From contig JAUPSS010000001.1 of the NCBI GenBank assembly GCA_040285825.1, positions 3,162,001-3,226,000 of the forward strand: a stretch of 64,000 nucleotides of DNA. The letters are read 5' to 3'. Of the stretch, positions 23,001 to 34,164 are shown in pieces (positions within the stretch are counted from its first letter, which is position 1; every line of letters begins with the position of its first letter). This DNA is from Eukaryota sp. TZLM1-RC. Lineage: Eukaryota > Metamonada: BaSk clade. The notes beneath the pieces were generated by a model. That model was not told where the DNA came from, did no database searches, and saw nothing but the letters and a program-made list of their open reading frames with translations. The position numbers and the translations under genes are program-made.

Positions 23001-23260
23001 ACAAATTCTATTAAACACTTGGCATCATCAGAGTTGAGATCATAATAAGTATATACTACAACCACATCTGTGTATGGAGACAAGTCCACCTCAGAAAAAT
23101 GATAAGTATCGATGTGATTATCGAAGTGTCCCAGATTGTCTTTAATATATGTAACGTCACCAATATCACTTGTGAGTAGAAGAGTCTTGCAACTGACTAT
23201 AGAAATCAGTAGAAGAAAGCAGGATATGCTTACCCAGAACAACTTCATATTGAAGGGCAT
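20036..23260 (-). CDS. Secreted protein with five ThuA/GATase1-like repeats
   Basis: 1074 residues from the ATG at 23260. A signal peptide covers about residues 5-24 (a Met-Lys start, a hydrophobic core, then SC). Five repeats of about 210 residues begin near residues 26, 228, 440, 654 and 885. Each has a Rossmann-like strand, a Y..VVV or equivalent strand, and a glycine-rich turn: LFGFSQSESF, IFGTSTTLSH, FFGGSYSESY, FWGGTRSYRF, FCGGSSDSDF. The layout resembles class I glutamine amidotransferase/ThuA-like folds. I see no conserved Cys-His-Glu triad, so a binding role is more likely than catalysis. Several N-x-S/T sites fit a secretory route. No intron and no C-terminal anchor is seen. The fold call is an inference. 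Confidence 0.7.
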   Translation of the reverse strand: MPFNMKLFWVSISCFLLLISIVSCKTLLLTSDIGDVTYIKDNLGHFDNHIDTYHFSEVDLSPYTDVVVVYTYYDLNSDDAKCLIEFVSSGNRLVLFGFSQSESFIGTISELISITRQSWNRPPGDAELSIWDHGCALTTGLNDTTILENDAYLFGVVEDPFARVCFRDRDGIPSVVTKAYGKGVLTYFPLGYHERLFESSTTTVFLRQLLSNALSILPHQARWKRPDALMVYDVEISDAQQTRYFESMVSRFYTKGYLSYDVIYTYDYEKLPFSEYKHVNLYINGHKFSQEKFESLYNAVEKGMKLSIFGTSTTLSHALDDSGLLRTNTEETSWLEMRECFIYDLPNHPLLANVIKDFSFIDYDYPRFAVRVTDPKATVVLRNSNGWPALLAKQVGNGFLTFATPALSEFAPTGKDTVFMTSLVKNCFALTYKEAEFRAHEILVIQTTQSSANPSPLLSSEWFLREEGIKYNVVATNEYYGIDCSLYTTVIVMFYKGEFSNDNMEVVESWLEAGKRVIFFGGSYSESYISNINTNFIKLRTLRDNWISRSADIDAAIVDPSDPLTSNLPKEYSFQGTCTFSYVDIADPNARVSIRRENGFGFPLAVTKVVQNGVFVLVDFYPDCYRDDDSSYFKQLLLNAIHIEHKDTQWTRKKVLLSISTSIAEDSPLEMNGLLHVLNNIGIEYDFIMPNSFSSSDLESYSTFFIAYNGGKLEEDEVADIIYLLKQNKKIYFWGGTRSYRFTSHFKELFHVKSQFEWFSTGIPHLESFETGRFNTKLPTNITFTESFQYMLRPTGREGVIYQRNGDGYGTVACKSTEEWGNSIFALTSFVPKFGLDSDIFSYVRQIIINFFQLQPSDCTKRSRRHAIQISHSRSMLPSEFGPALNSAQHALGGRPFNQRDSPKFDLYLGDEELFDPGEYDSVFLMLNEQDFESSLYTKLNASLYNARTKLFFCGGSSDSDFSTNFDKYLIRHSYNGEWTTSTEPMYTLTTTHPLTQGLPLSHRGETGSREYVIKVTDADVNVLAYNGDKVPFLVEKRVGRSSSVAYITTPFNVWGHGDHFVQHMLIHNFYQYL

Positions 23261-23584
23261 CAAAATGAATGAATGCTCAAGATTTTATTTACTCTGTTAA
23301 ACAAATTTAAAACTTTGCTGTGGAAGAAGCACAAGATCTCAAAATGTGGGTTATTCTCCCAGTTAAGCAACTTTTCAGCATGAAAAATTTAATATGTTTT
23401 TCCAAATCTAAGGAAGAATTTCTTAATTTATTATTTACTTGCACACTTAACAAAATAGTGATGTTGTTGTAGACATACTGTGTCACAGGTAAAAGGATAA
23501 AGATATTTATTGAATTCACCGGCCCTTATAAAGGCCATCACTAGTGAAGTATCTATGATAATAAATGTACTAGACTAATTGTCC
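23261..23584. other. Intergenic region
   Basis: Promoter side of the secreted repeat protein. About 23310-23420 (-) carries a short retroelement-like piece (a LEKHIKFFMLKSCLTGRITHILRS frame, as in group A). Nothing else is recognised. Confidence 0.5.
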
Positions 23585-24430
23585 ACAGTACAACAATAGA
23601 CTCAAAACAGTTCTTCATCTTGTTCAACTCAGATTCCTCATATTTATGGTCTTCTTTTAGATGATGCCACATTTTCTTGTACAGTGCGCCTTCGATGTTT
23701 CATTTGGCCCAATAAACCTCATAATTGGGATTGCAAATGTGGATCAAAAATTTTTCCAAATCAATTGTTTAACTGTAAACATTTCATTACTTCTCGATCA
23801 AAAGTTTATGATGCAGTTGAAGATCAGCTCTATTGTATGTCTAAGTCTCACGAAATTGTCTCCTATTTGGAACCATTACTTTCTCGTTTGTTTGATGAGG
23901 ACACTTTCAATTCATTTGGTCGTAACAGAGGTGATTTAATGCTTGAAGGACTTGATCGGACCACTATCATTACTAATGTGAGACCAACTGATGTGTGTTC
24001 CAATTTTTATACCATTAGCTCAGTCAAAACACAAGAATCCGCTGTCTAGTACCGAAAATTCTAAAATTGATAAATATAAAGCAAAGTTGGTTTTCTTGAA
24101 TGCTGAATCTCACACTCATTGTGTCATTTGTCCATTTGCTTTTTCCTTACATGGTACGCTTGGTCCACTTGCTTTATCTTTTTTGGGTGATTTTGTTGAC
24201 ATTGTAAAACAACGTTCAGGAAAAATTTTTGGCAAAACGTTTTGGCAGAACATTGTTTTTTCAATTTTAAAAGGCGTTGTCCCGTTATTTTCTTCTGCTT
24301 TATTATCTCTTGGTCGCTTTTATGAAGGAAAAACTTCCAAACAATTTTATTGGCTGCTTTGGGATATCAAGATTTACAATTTAATTTTTGTGTTTAGTTC
24401 TTTAAAAGTAAAAAATTGAAAACTTGACCA
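23585..24430 (+). mobile_element. Group C retrotransposon 3' part, frameshifted
   Basis: The frame 23684-24049 encodes the zinc knuckle region (CKCGSK....LFNCKHFIT), VYDAVEDQLYCM and the RGDLMLEGLD endonuclease strand. It stops, and the frame 23991-24419 continues with KIDKYKAKL and the LHGTLGPLALSFL segment. The reverse transcriptase is absent. Orientation is plus, opposite to the D fragment that follows. Confidence 0.85.
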
Positions 24431-24454
24431 AAAAAAAATAAATGATGTGACGAA

Positions 24455-25735
24455 ATTCATTGAACCAAAATTTTCTCCACAAAATCTTGATCTGCTTGCT
24501 GTCTTGCTAAAGCTTCTCTAATTCGATTGAAAAACCGAGGCAATCTATTAATAATGAAAAATTGAATTCGAGAGCGCCATAAAAATACATCAAATCATTT
24601 CATTGTTTTTTCTTGAACCATTTTTTTTAATCATTCAAAGAAGTTCCTGCTTCTAATGATAGTCTTCCATTTATCGAAAATGGGAAAGCAATAAAAACAA
24701 AATGTCTATTTCTATCAGCATTAGCTTCTTCGATATCTTTGTCATATTTTCTATGTCTTCCTTTGCTTTAAATTCAAGAGTACTTCCAGGATTAAGATTT
24801 CTCCTTTGAACCAAAATGTCATTTGCAACATTACCGGGGACAAAGTCAACAACAGCTTCAGTGTTCTCAATCCAATCACAGTATTCATCACCTTTATCAT
24901 CAGAACCAAATATATTCAGAGAAAGTGTTTCTTTCAGCAGAGGCTTTTTGATACACGAGATTCTTGCACTTCGTGCCATATTGAAAACAGTGTTTCTAAC
25001 AGCATCATGTAATGAAGAACAATAAGTTATCAATTTCGAACAATTCAGAGCATGACGCAAAATGAGCTGTGGTGAATTCGAACAAATACATTTTTCTTTT
25101 AATAATAATTGTTCAATGTGAATAGTCAAATAAAATCTCATTTTTGTTACAAACGCTTCATTATTAACACACAGTCCAAAAGTTCGTGGTACAATAGTTA
25201 CAAACAGTGAAGAATCTGATGACTGATTTTCACAAACACCTTTTTCCAATAACAATGATTGGAGTTCTTGATTTAAAACAGCCGAGCTGCGTATATTATT
25301 ATAAAGATCATTTTCATACATTCCAGTCAATCGTTTCTGTAATATTCAAAGAGTCTATTTTAAATTTAAAACATTCTTTTCTGGAATATTGCCATTGAAT
25401 GATTGGGGAAAGCATCGACCATATTTTTCTGCATCAATTTTTGAAATTTCTTCATTTAATGCAAAAACAGTGGAACTTTGCGTTGCCATCAATAAATCTT
25501 CCCAATCTGCAAATGTTTCGGAGTACTCAAAGATTGCATTTCTGCATCCACCAACAAAAGCACACGAGGTAAGAATAGAAGCCTTCGTCCCCCTAAACCG
25601 CCATAATGTGGACTAAGGTAAGCATGGTCTGGAATTTGGAACATTTTACATCCCAGTAATTGTGACAAAACTCTTGACCGTAATTCATCAAACTTCTGAG
25701 CCAAGGGCAAAATTGTATTTTCTATTAGCTTCATG
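24455..25735 (-). mobile_element. Group D retrotransposon, 5' truncated
   Basis: Reading from 25734 down: the post-core domain (PLAQKFDELRSRVLSQLLGCKM, then YLSPHYGGLG), a frameshift, then 25330-24671 with the CICSN....LRHALNC zinc knuckle, LHDAVRNTVFNMA, the GDEYCDWIENTEAVVDFV endonuclease strands and K/E-rich helices. The 3' tail (LPRFF.RIREALARQQAD) ends near 24460. No reverse transcriptase core is left. Confidence 0.85.
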
Positions 25736-25829
25736 TACTTTACTGCATGTATTGCACACTTGTTGACAACAATTGGAGTTTTTTCAGTAAAAGATAAAAA
25801 TTTTTAATTCATCTAATAGGGAATATTAA

Positions 25830-26530
25830 ATCATGAAATACACAACTAAATTTGATTTGATTTGTAAATGTGAATCAAAAATTTCTCCAAATCATCTGTT
25901 TAGTTGTAAACAATTAATTACTTTCGGATCAAAAGTTCATGATGTAGTCAGGGATCAACTATATTATATGTCAAAGACACACAGTATTGTTTCCTATTTA
26001 AAACCTTTACTCTCTCGTTTGGATGATGAAAATACTTTGAATTCTTTTGGTTGAAGTACGTTTGATTTATTGCTTGAATATCTTGAAGGAACCACCATCA
26101 TTATTGATGTGAGAACCTCAGATGTGCGTAATAATTTTTTTATGCCGTTAGCCCAGTCAAAATACAAAAATTCTCTGCCTCTTGCTGAAAACAGTAATAT
26201 GATAAATAGAAAGCAAAGTTGTTATCTTTGAATGCTGAATCGCATACTCATTATGTCCTTTGTACATTTACTTTTCCCTACATGGCACGCTTGGACCACT
26301 TGCTTTATCTTTCTTGTATGATTTTGTTGAAATTGTAAAACAAGGAACAGGAAGAATTTTTGACAATACGTTTTGGCAAAACAGAATTGTATTTTCAATT
26401 TTTAAAGGTGTTGTCCCGTTATTGTCTTTTGCTTTGTTATCGCTTGGTCGTCTTTATGAATGAAAACTCCCAGTCAATTTCTTTCGGCTGATTTGGGATT
26501 TCAAGTTGGTTGATTAGTATCTGTTTGTAT
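25830..26530 (+). mobile_element. Group C retrotransposon 3' fragment, decayed
   Basis: It starts at the zinc knuckle (ICKCESKISPNHLFSCKQLIT) in the frame 25833-26054, is broken by stops and indels near 26055-26260, and ends with LHGTLGPLALSFL and FWQNRIVFSIFKGVVPLL in 26260-26463. Confidence 0.82.
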
Positions 26531-26694
26531 CAATTAAATTTTGAGAAAAAAGGGAAAACACTTCGAGACATGTCAGATAACTTCAACACTGTTTGAAAAA
26601 GAGACCAGCAAATCTTATTCAATTTTTTTACTATCAATATTTATTGAGATAAGAAAAAACTATACGACAAGGTTAAAATTCTATGTTCTCATAC

Positions 26695-27935
26695 CCCAAA
26701 TCAGTCAAGAAGAACTGACTGAAAATTTTTCTTTCATTAAAGTGTCCAAGAGATAACATAGCTCAAGATGACAAGGGAACAACACCTTTGAAAATTGAAA
26801 ATACAGTTCTGTTTTGCCAAAAACTCTTGTCAAAATTCTTCCAGTAAGTTGTTTAACAATTTTTAAAAAATCATCCAAAAAGGATAAAGCAAGAGGGCCA
26901 AGCGTGCCATGAGGGGAAACTGTAAATGGACAGAGGACATAATGAGTATGCGATTCTGCATTCAAGGATAACAATTTTGCTTTGTATTTGTCAATTTTGG
27001 CTTTTTCGGAAACAGTTAAGGGGTCCCTATATTTTGATTGAGCCAATGGAATAAATGAATTATTACATACATCAGTGATCTCACATCTGTAATAATGGTA
27101 GTACCTTCAAGACCTGCAAGCATTAAATCACCTCTATTTCGATCAAACGAATTCAAAGTATCTTCATCAACCAAACGGGAAAGTAGTGGTTCTAAATAGG
27201 AAACAATTCTATGTGATTTTGACATACAATGGAGTTGATCTCTTACCGCATCAAGAACTTTTGATCGGAAAATAATAAAATGTTTACAATTGAATAAATG
27301 ATTTGGAGATATTTTTGAACCACATTTACAAATCAAATTATGAGGCACGTTGACAGGCCAAATAAAACAACTAGGGCGCATTGTACAAGAAAATTCTGTA
27401 TCATTTAAAAGAAGACCATAAATTTGAGGAATCTGAGTAATTAAACACAAAGAGGAACTGTTTTGGACAGCTAACAAAAAGTTTGCGAAACCGGGATTAT
27501 CGTTTTTGGCCAAGCCAAGACGAACATTAAAATCCAAGCCCTCAAAATTATTGTTAACTTTTGTTGCAATTTTTTAACACAATACCTCAAGTTAACTAGT
27601 GTTCTAGATGGTATTTTCAGTACGTTGTCGGGAAAACATTTACTCCAAATTTCAAAGGGCAAACAATCGAGAGCATTTTGTAGGTTTCTGAGAAAATTAT
27701 TGCTTGTAAAATTCAATCAATTAGTATTATTGGGAAAACGGTTGGAAAATGCAATAACAAAATTTTACCCTTTACCAAGCAAGGCAGCCTGACAGGGAAT
27801 AGGCGATTTAGAGAAATTAATTCCACTAAATTTAGATGATGAAAACACATGACTTCGAATTAGTTCAGGATTGACATCAATCAAAGATGCAAAGAATTTT
27901 GTTTTCAAATAGTTAAATGTGCGGCAAAATAGAAA
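26695..27935 (-). mobile_element. Group C retrotransposon fragment, longest C copy
   Basis: Reading down from about 27930: FNYLKTKFFASLIDVNPEL and the FSKSPIPCQAALLGKG segment, a damaged part at 27540-27770, then 27537-27016 with NVRLGLAKNDNPGFANFL, CKCGSKISPNHLFNCKHF, and RGDLMLAGLEGTTIITDV. A frameshift leads to 27046-26705 with the endonuclease tail. It lacks the reverse transcriptase core. Confidence 0.85.
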
Positions 27936-28635
27936 TACCTGAAAAAAATAAAATTTTTGACCACAAATTTTTTGGTCTAAAATTGAAGAGGGAAGAGGGG
28001 TGGGGAGGAGAAGTGGGAAGAACATCATCAGCAACTTGTGTTCGTTTGTTCTTTCTTTTGACTATACTGGAATCAGAAACAGATTCAGGCATCGCTAAGA
28101 AGAAGTAAAAACAACGATCACGGCTCTGTAAGAATTGAAGTAAGGCGGATTTTTTGTAGAGGAAGATGAAAAAAGCAATATAGTAGTTAAATAGGAACAA
28201 GAATTTCTATTAATAAAGCTCCTTTTTTTTCATCTTTGGAATTTCTGCCTAACGGCATCATACTCTTTTCGTAATGTATCTTTTGAATGTTACCACACTA
28301 ATCAGAAAACTTGAATTATAGAAACCAAAGGATCCACCTTTTAAATCACTCCTAATTCATGGAGATTACAGTTTTAATGATTTTGCTGCAATTGTATTGG
28401 GTAGATTGCAATGTTCTTTGTGAATGAGGCATTCAAAGACTCACCGTACAAATCAGTAATAGGCACGAGCAGTACATCAAAGTTGTTGTTGTTTAGACAA
28501 TTTCTCTGATGGTGAATTGCCTAACAACGACTGTGAATTTGAAAAAACAATTTTTATTTCACAAGAAAAAACTACAGCTAGAAAAACAAGTAAAACAAAA
28601 ACAAACAACTACACAAAACTATACAGAGCTACAAA
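27936..28635. other. Intergenic region, nothing recognised
   Basis: It includes a short purine-rich block near 27985-28020 and otherwise AT-rich sequence. Overlapping short frames show no domain. Confidence 0.5.
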
Positions 28636-30616
28636 CTATTTCCTTACCCCTTCCTTAACGTCTTGGTACAGCTCCATATAGGGTATGATGGAGTATTCAA
28701 CAACCTCACCATCGTTGTTAGAGTCTCCCTTGTTCTTCTGTTCACTGAGGCCCAAGAACTGTTCAACACTATCATGGTAAATTACATCTTCTTTAAATTG
28801 TTTAAAGAACGAAAGACACTCTTGACGTTCAAATTGTTCAAAGAACGAAGCAGACTTTAGGAGTTCAATTGAATATTGGTTATTCACATCAGGAAAACCA
28901 TCAAAAGGAGATTTGAAGATCTGGTGATAAACAATTGGGAATAAAGAAGCAGCAGCTTCAAAGAATACAGTTAGTATTCTTTCAATTATTTTAGAGTTGG
29001 TGTTCTTTTGCAGTTTTCCAACTGTTTTAAACAACCCCAACAATGGATACTTGGACTCTGAGCTGTTCGAGTTTGAGCTTATTGACTCAAACTCCGAGCT
29101 ACAACACAACAATATTGTCATAACAAATGGTTCGTTCGCAATTACTTTCTTCAACAACTGACAGTTCGAAGTGTATTCGGTTTCGGACGAAGATTTGTTT
29201 TTAAATGATTTCTTCAACTTGTTATAAAACAGTATAACATTATAATATTGACTTCGAAGTTCAAACACCATTGAAAAGCAGAAAACAATGAAAAAGACAG
29301 ACGGCATATTAACGCAAGATTTGTACATCAGTTTGTATAGGAAATGCTCTTGGGTAAGTAGATTTTGACCTGGTCCTCCGGGAAAACTTCTTGGAGCAAT
29401 TTGACCACCAGAAATGTTAAGAACGATAGGGCACTTGTGGACAAAGACCATATCATCACTCTTAGTGGAATCAGCACTAGGATATTCTTGTTTGAATCGG
29501 GCAAAGTTCTTGACCACATTTTCAGCTTCGTTATTCATAATGACTTTACCCTTTTTCTTGTTCCGTGGGACTTCTAAATTGTAAGTAGTGATGGCCATTC
29601 TTCTCCTTGCCATATACTTCAATGTGGCCAGTTTTTGGCTTACATCCCTTAACTTCAAAATTGCAGGGGCTTGATTCATCTTTGGTATCATGAGCATAAA
29701 TGTTGGAAGATTCACATTTGGAGTCATTTACTGAAGATGACTTTGTCGTGCTTATTGGCTTGAAGTCTGCCTCTTTATTAGAAACAACAGCAAAGTTTTC
29801 CTTGATGGGCTTATGAATTATAGAACCTTTAAGACACATTCCCGGTTCACTGAGAATGTACTGCATATCTTGACATAAACGATGATAGATGTACATAACC
29901 AGCATAACCAGCATGGAAAAAAGCCTGTCAAGGGCTGGCTACTTTGAGGTGGAATTAGGTTTATAGGTCATAACCCAGTTCGAGGCGAAAATGGAAGCTT
30001 CAGGGTTGCAGTTGATAGCGGTTACCAATTTCGAAAGGTAATTGGGGATGTCGAGTGGAAAATCCAACCACTTAGTGACATCATCAAACTCTGAAGCACT
30101 AAGTCCAGCAAGATCGGAGTCAAGGAACAGATAGTAATCATTGTCATTTGGCTGAACTAAATTGAGGAGAGTGTCACGGAGACAGCAATAAGGGACACGA
30201 CCATCGGACCATTTGGCATAGGAATGCTTCAGGTGGTCGTTTATGTGATGCAACTTCAAGCGGGTCATTGAAAAGAGGTTATACAGATAATCTCGCATAA
30301 CCTGAAATGCTGCATCGAGAAAGTCGGTAGAACCCTCTTCCTTGTTATTGAAGAGGATATAAATATCACCGATCGGAGCTACGTCAAAACCCTCCTTGTA
30401 CAGGACTTCAACGGCATTCCTGATCAATGAAAGATCTGGCTTGCTAAGTTTCACATCACAAATAAAAAGAATGTGAAGCTTTTTAGAGCCAGGATCGAAG
30501 ACCTTGTGGGAATTGTATTCCGTTGCAGGCATCTTGAAAGCGACACGTGAGTGAAGAGTGGTCATGCAGACTGAACAAATGTAGATTTTAGTAAAAGCAT
30601 CCGCTTCGAGACTCAT
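28636..30616 (-). pseudogene. Interrupted glycosyltransferase-like gene
   Basis: The first frame (30616-29942) starts with ATG. It has a Rossmann-like opening (LHILFICDVKLS), a YCCLRDTLLNL helix, and YYLFLDSDLAGLSASEF, a DxD-like metal site of the GT-A type. A TAG at 29941-29939 interrupts it, but the same frame continues to 29546 (QYILSEPGMCLKGS). Near 29550-29600 the coding sense passes to another frame (29727-28636), which contains FNISGG-like strands, a PRSFPGGPGQNLLTQEHFLYKL segment, one hydrophobic segment (SVFFIVFCFSMVF) and a long helical C-terminus. I could not explain the break by the 28-32 nt introns used elsewhere. It is a recently decayed gene, or has sequence errors. The substrate is unknown and the family call is moderate. 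Confidence 0.5.
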
Positions 30617-30802
30617 TTCTTCAGAGTTGCACCCCCAACGAAAATGCGTTTTTTCGTCAGGGCTGCGTTTTTTTCAAATGAACAATCTAATTTGGATGAA
30701 ATTCTATACTATATGTAACAAATAAACACATTGTAACTATAATTTATTGTAAAACTAAAACACCAACAATAGATCAGTTCATTGCCTTAGAAACTAGGAC
30801 TC

Positions 30803-32177
30803 TCAATCTTCTTCTTCTAACAGCTGACAGCAAACATTCAATATTTCGATACAATCTTCCGTCTTGTTGTCTTCTTCAGAATCTTCTTTTTGACGACAAC
30901 TTGTTAGGAAATCATACACTGCTATTATTTTGTTTACACGCTCTTCAGTGAGTCTATTTCTATGCTTAGATTGAATCCAATCATGTAGATTCCACAATCT
31001 CTCAACTGCAGAAGCAGACACAAATTGGGACACCACTTGTAATGCCAATTCTCAGGTGCTTTGAAGCTCAGGTGCGTCATAACCAACTGCTGCCACCAGA
31101 TTATAGCATTAAAATTTTCTTTCTCTCTTCCTGCTAATGCTAAGGGCCTTCCAAAACTTGTGTGATTATTGAATCTTTGAAAAACAGAAAATTGATGCAG
31201 TAAATCAAGTGCCTTATCACTGTCGTAACTGGTTATTTTTAACACCAAATCTTGAAACTTACTTATACCAAATAACCATTCAGCAAAATTGAGTCTTTCA
31301 GGAAGATAATTTTTTGGGTTTAGCATCGCAGAAGCAACGTAGAAATCGGTTATTAATTGACTGGTTCGGTCATTAAACGATGCAATGATGAGATTTTTCC
31401 GTTTAATTCACTGATTACCTGTTCTAAAACCTGTTTCAGGTAGTCACCATTTTGTGACACGGCATCGTTATGGCCAGTTTTCAAATGTATTACCGAGTTA
31501 CCTGTTGATGCCATGATACCAGTCAATGAATGTTTTGACACTGAGGTGAACGAGTCTGCCATTACTGTGCATCCAATATCAGAAATGTTGTCAATGACTG
31601 CTTTTCTTTCTGTGACTGCATCTTTGTAACGGTTATCGAGCATAGTGGTACGTAGAGCATTATAACCGATTTTTTGGACAGATGGGCCTGCTGCGGCAAT
31701 TGCTTTGATCATTTTCCAGAACCACTTACTTCCAATGATGCGCAATGGTATTTCACAGCCATAGAAAAAGTCACTCACAGCTGTGCTTGCGGCTTTCAAT
31801 TTCCCATTAGAAATCAATGTATTTAATGGTTTTTTCTTGATAGGAACACCTTCAGATATGAAAGATCGCCGTTTTCTTGCAGAAGGAGATAGTGTGTCAA
31901 GCTGAGTATTTAAAAGTTTCATTATTGTTTATCAGGGAGCCTCCATGCAAACAGAGATGTTGCTTCTCTCTCCTGGTGGAACTCCCACAATATGTTCTTT
32001 GATACGCGTAGCGGAACCTGGAGTGTACTTCAAGGAGCAACAAACACATTGGTGTGTATAATTTTTTTCTATAGGAATAACTTCGGGCGAATCAATATTT
32101 ATTGTACAATCTGGGTCAGAGTTATCACAGGAAAGTTCTATGACGTAATCCCAAGCGATGTCTCGTTTGCGAGGCAT
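30803..32177 (-). pseudogene. hAT-type transposase relic
   Basis: Three fragments occur in the order of hAT transposases. An N-terminal BED zinc finger (32177-31932) has RDIAWDYV, CVCC....GSATRIKEHI. A DUF659-like RNase H part (31922-31353) has MIKAIAAAGPSVQKIGYNALRTTMLDN and a GCTVMADSFTS strand with the first catalytic Asp. The C-terminal dimerisation part (31326-30803) has VVSQFVSASAVERLWNLHDWIQSKHRNRL. At least two frameshifts separate them. I found no convincing terminal inverted repeats. A cut-and-paste transposon, no longer active by itself. Confidence 0.82.
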
Positions 32178-32589
32178 GACAGAAGAGAAGAAGGAAAGAT
32201 AAAGTGGTATTGGAGTAATGAGAATTTGCTTTTAAGAAATGGTCCTCAAAATCAACAAAAAAATGCGTTTTTTTTTCATTCGCGAAAGCAAAAAGGTGCC
32301 ACGCTGTTGATAAATTAATATATTTGAGCTTGTAATTTGTCAAAAACAATATATAATCAAGATTTCACATTTGAATTAAAATAGCAATTAGGGTTCATTT
32401 ATTGTCTTCATTACTTTTGCATTGGGTGTATGTTGAAACAAAAGCCTCAAAGAAAATATTTACAGCCAAAAGAAATGAAGCTAAACCATGTCACCAATCC
32501 ATTTCTCACAAGATTTAATTGTCATTTCAGCAGTAGAATCCTCAGTATTGGCAATTATAGCCTCACCGTGAACAATTTTGAAAGAAAAT
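32178..32589. other. Spacer next to the hAT relic
   Basis: Short frames only. An aaatgcgtttttt word near 32262-32275 also occurs near 30645-30657 on the other side of the hAT relic and could be a remnant of its ends, but the similarity is too short to rely on. Confidence 0.4.
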
Positions 32590-32815
32590 TCAATATTTAC
32601 GCCAAAGTGCATTGTTGTGCTTCTTCATCTCTTCAACAATGACATCATCAGCAGGGCGGAGAACTGAAAAAATCAAGTCAGCACAGGTCAATGGCTTACC
32701 AGTGAGTTCTTTTACCAAATCAGGAAACTCCCTCGTGCTACCCCAGCGCCAAAAATACTGGAGAAGATCGGCACAAACATTGTGATTATGCAAAATTTGC
32801 CCATATTTGGAAAAG
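32590..32815 (-). pseudogene. C-terminal fragment of an M3-like metallopeptidase
   Basis: The frame reads a FFSKYGQ lead, CADLLQYFWRWGSTREF, DLVKELTGKPLTCADLI, then a charged tail ending LWRKY. The arrangement of W/GS, LVKE.TGKPLT and ADLI resembles the C-terminus of M3 (thimet/oligopeptidase F type) peptidases. The HExxH catalytic part is absent and the fragment begins beside a retroelement end at about 32870, so it looks like an orphaned 3' piece. The family call is tentative. Confidence 0.45.
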
Positions 32816-32869
32816 AAATCATTTTACTTATAGTTTACCAATTTGTTTTAACTGGAATATTTATTGAGA

Positions 32870-33365
32870 AAAAAACTATCTAGAATTCAATATCCTCCAA
32901 ACAAGCTTCACTATTACTAAACCTACTCACAGGATTATGTTCGTATTCTACACCAATAGCTAAAAGTGCCTTTGAAATCATTGTTGGAATTGACTTGAAA
33001 ATGCAAAAAACAAGTCTATTTAACCAGAAAGTGGAGTTCATTGTTTTACCAGACCTATTCAGTAACACTTTTTTGAAAATTTCAAAAAAGTGCAACCCTG
33101 AAGGTCCAATATTGCCAAAAAGAGAAATTGCAAACGGCACAAACTGATATTCCACATGTTCCACTCTAACTAACTGTGCCAAAGGCTCTTCATATTTTTT
33201 ATCTTCTTTTTTTCGGCGTTAGATAACGGCGAATCAGCGAAATACACTAAACGAGCAGCTGAATTTTTGCAAGCATTAACTGAGACAACATCCACAACTT
33301 TGAGAACACCATCGATCCCTGGAGCTACTAAATCAGCCCTTCTTTTACCAAAGGAATCATCAGTT
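32870..33365 (-). mobile_element. Group B retrotransposon 3' fragment
   Basis: The frame 33182-32880 encodes FVPFAISLFGNIGPSGLHFF and the tail ACLEDIEF. Upstream, to about 33360, the frame-shifted RRADLVAPGIDGVLKVVDVVSV endonuclease strands are readable. It is close to the copy at 57675-59340. Confidence 0.82.
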
Positions 33366-33529
33366 TGATCTTATTCAATTTGTTGTCATAAAATTTTAAT
33401 ACAACCTTTCAAGTGTAAAATCATATTGTTGCGGAAATTGTTAGTTTTGAATAATATTAAAAAGCTTTGTATTTATAGTTTATTAGTTTCGTCTATAAGT
33501 ATAAGAAGAGAGAATACATTCCTCTAAAT

Positions 33530-34150
33530 TGATAACTTATCGTTCTTGATTACATGATGCTGTTATAGACACTGTTTTCAATATGGCACAAACTGCAAGA
33601 ATATCGTGTATCAAAGAGCCTCTGTTAAAGGAAACACTTTCTCTGAATAACTTTAGTTCTGATGATAGAGGTGATGTATACTGTGATTGGATTGAGACCA
33701 CTGAAGCTGTTCTTGACTGTGTCTCCGGTAATGTGGCAAATGACACTTTGGTTCAAAGAAGAAAACTTAATCCTGTAAGTGCTCTTGAATTTAAAGCTAA
33801 AGAAAAACATAGAAAATATAACAAAGATATCGAAGAAGCTAATGCTGATAGAAATAGACCACTTTTTTTATTACTTTCCCATTTTCTATAAACGGAAGAC
33901 TATCAGTGGAAGCAGGAACTTTTTTGAATGATTTCCAAAAGATGGTTCAAGAAAAAACAATGAAATGATTTGATATCTTTTTATGGTGCTCTCGAATTCA
34001 ATTTGCCATTGTTAATAGATTGCCTCGGTTTTTCCATCGAATTAGAGAAGCTTTAGCTAGACAGCAAGCAGATCAAGGTTTTGTAGAGGAAATCTTGGTT
34101 CCATGAATTTCGTCCCATTAGTTATGTGTTTATTCTTTTCAATTTGCAAA
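33530..34150 (+). mobile_element. Group D retrotransposon 3' fragment
   Basis: It begins within LHDAVRDTVF, has RGDVYCDWIETTEAVLD and KEKHRKYNKDIEEAN in 33583-33891, then after a frameshift the tail LPRFFHRIREALARQQAD to about 34105. An in-frame TGA near 33966 further breaks it. An AT-rich 3' flank with an AATAAA follows. Confidence 0.8.
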
Positions 34151-34164
34151 TTCAATAAATTACT

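Noticed and set aside
30645-32275. aaatgcgtttttt words on both sides of the hAT relic as target duplications or terminal repeats
   Set aside because: The match is short and T-rich, and the supposed ends are not convincing inverted repeats.
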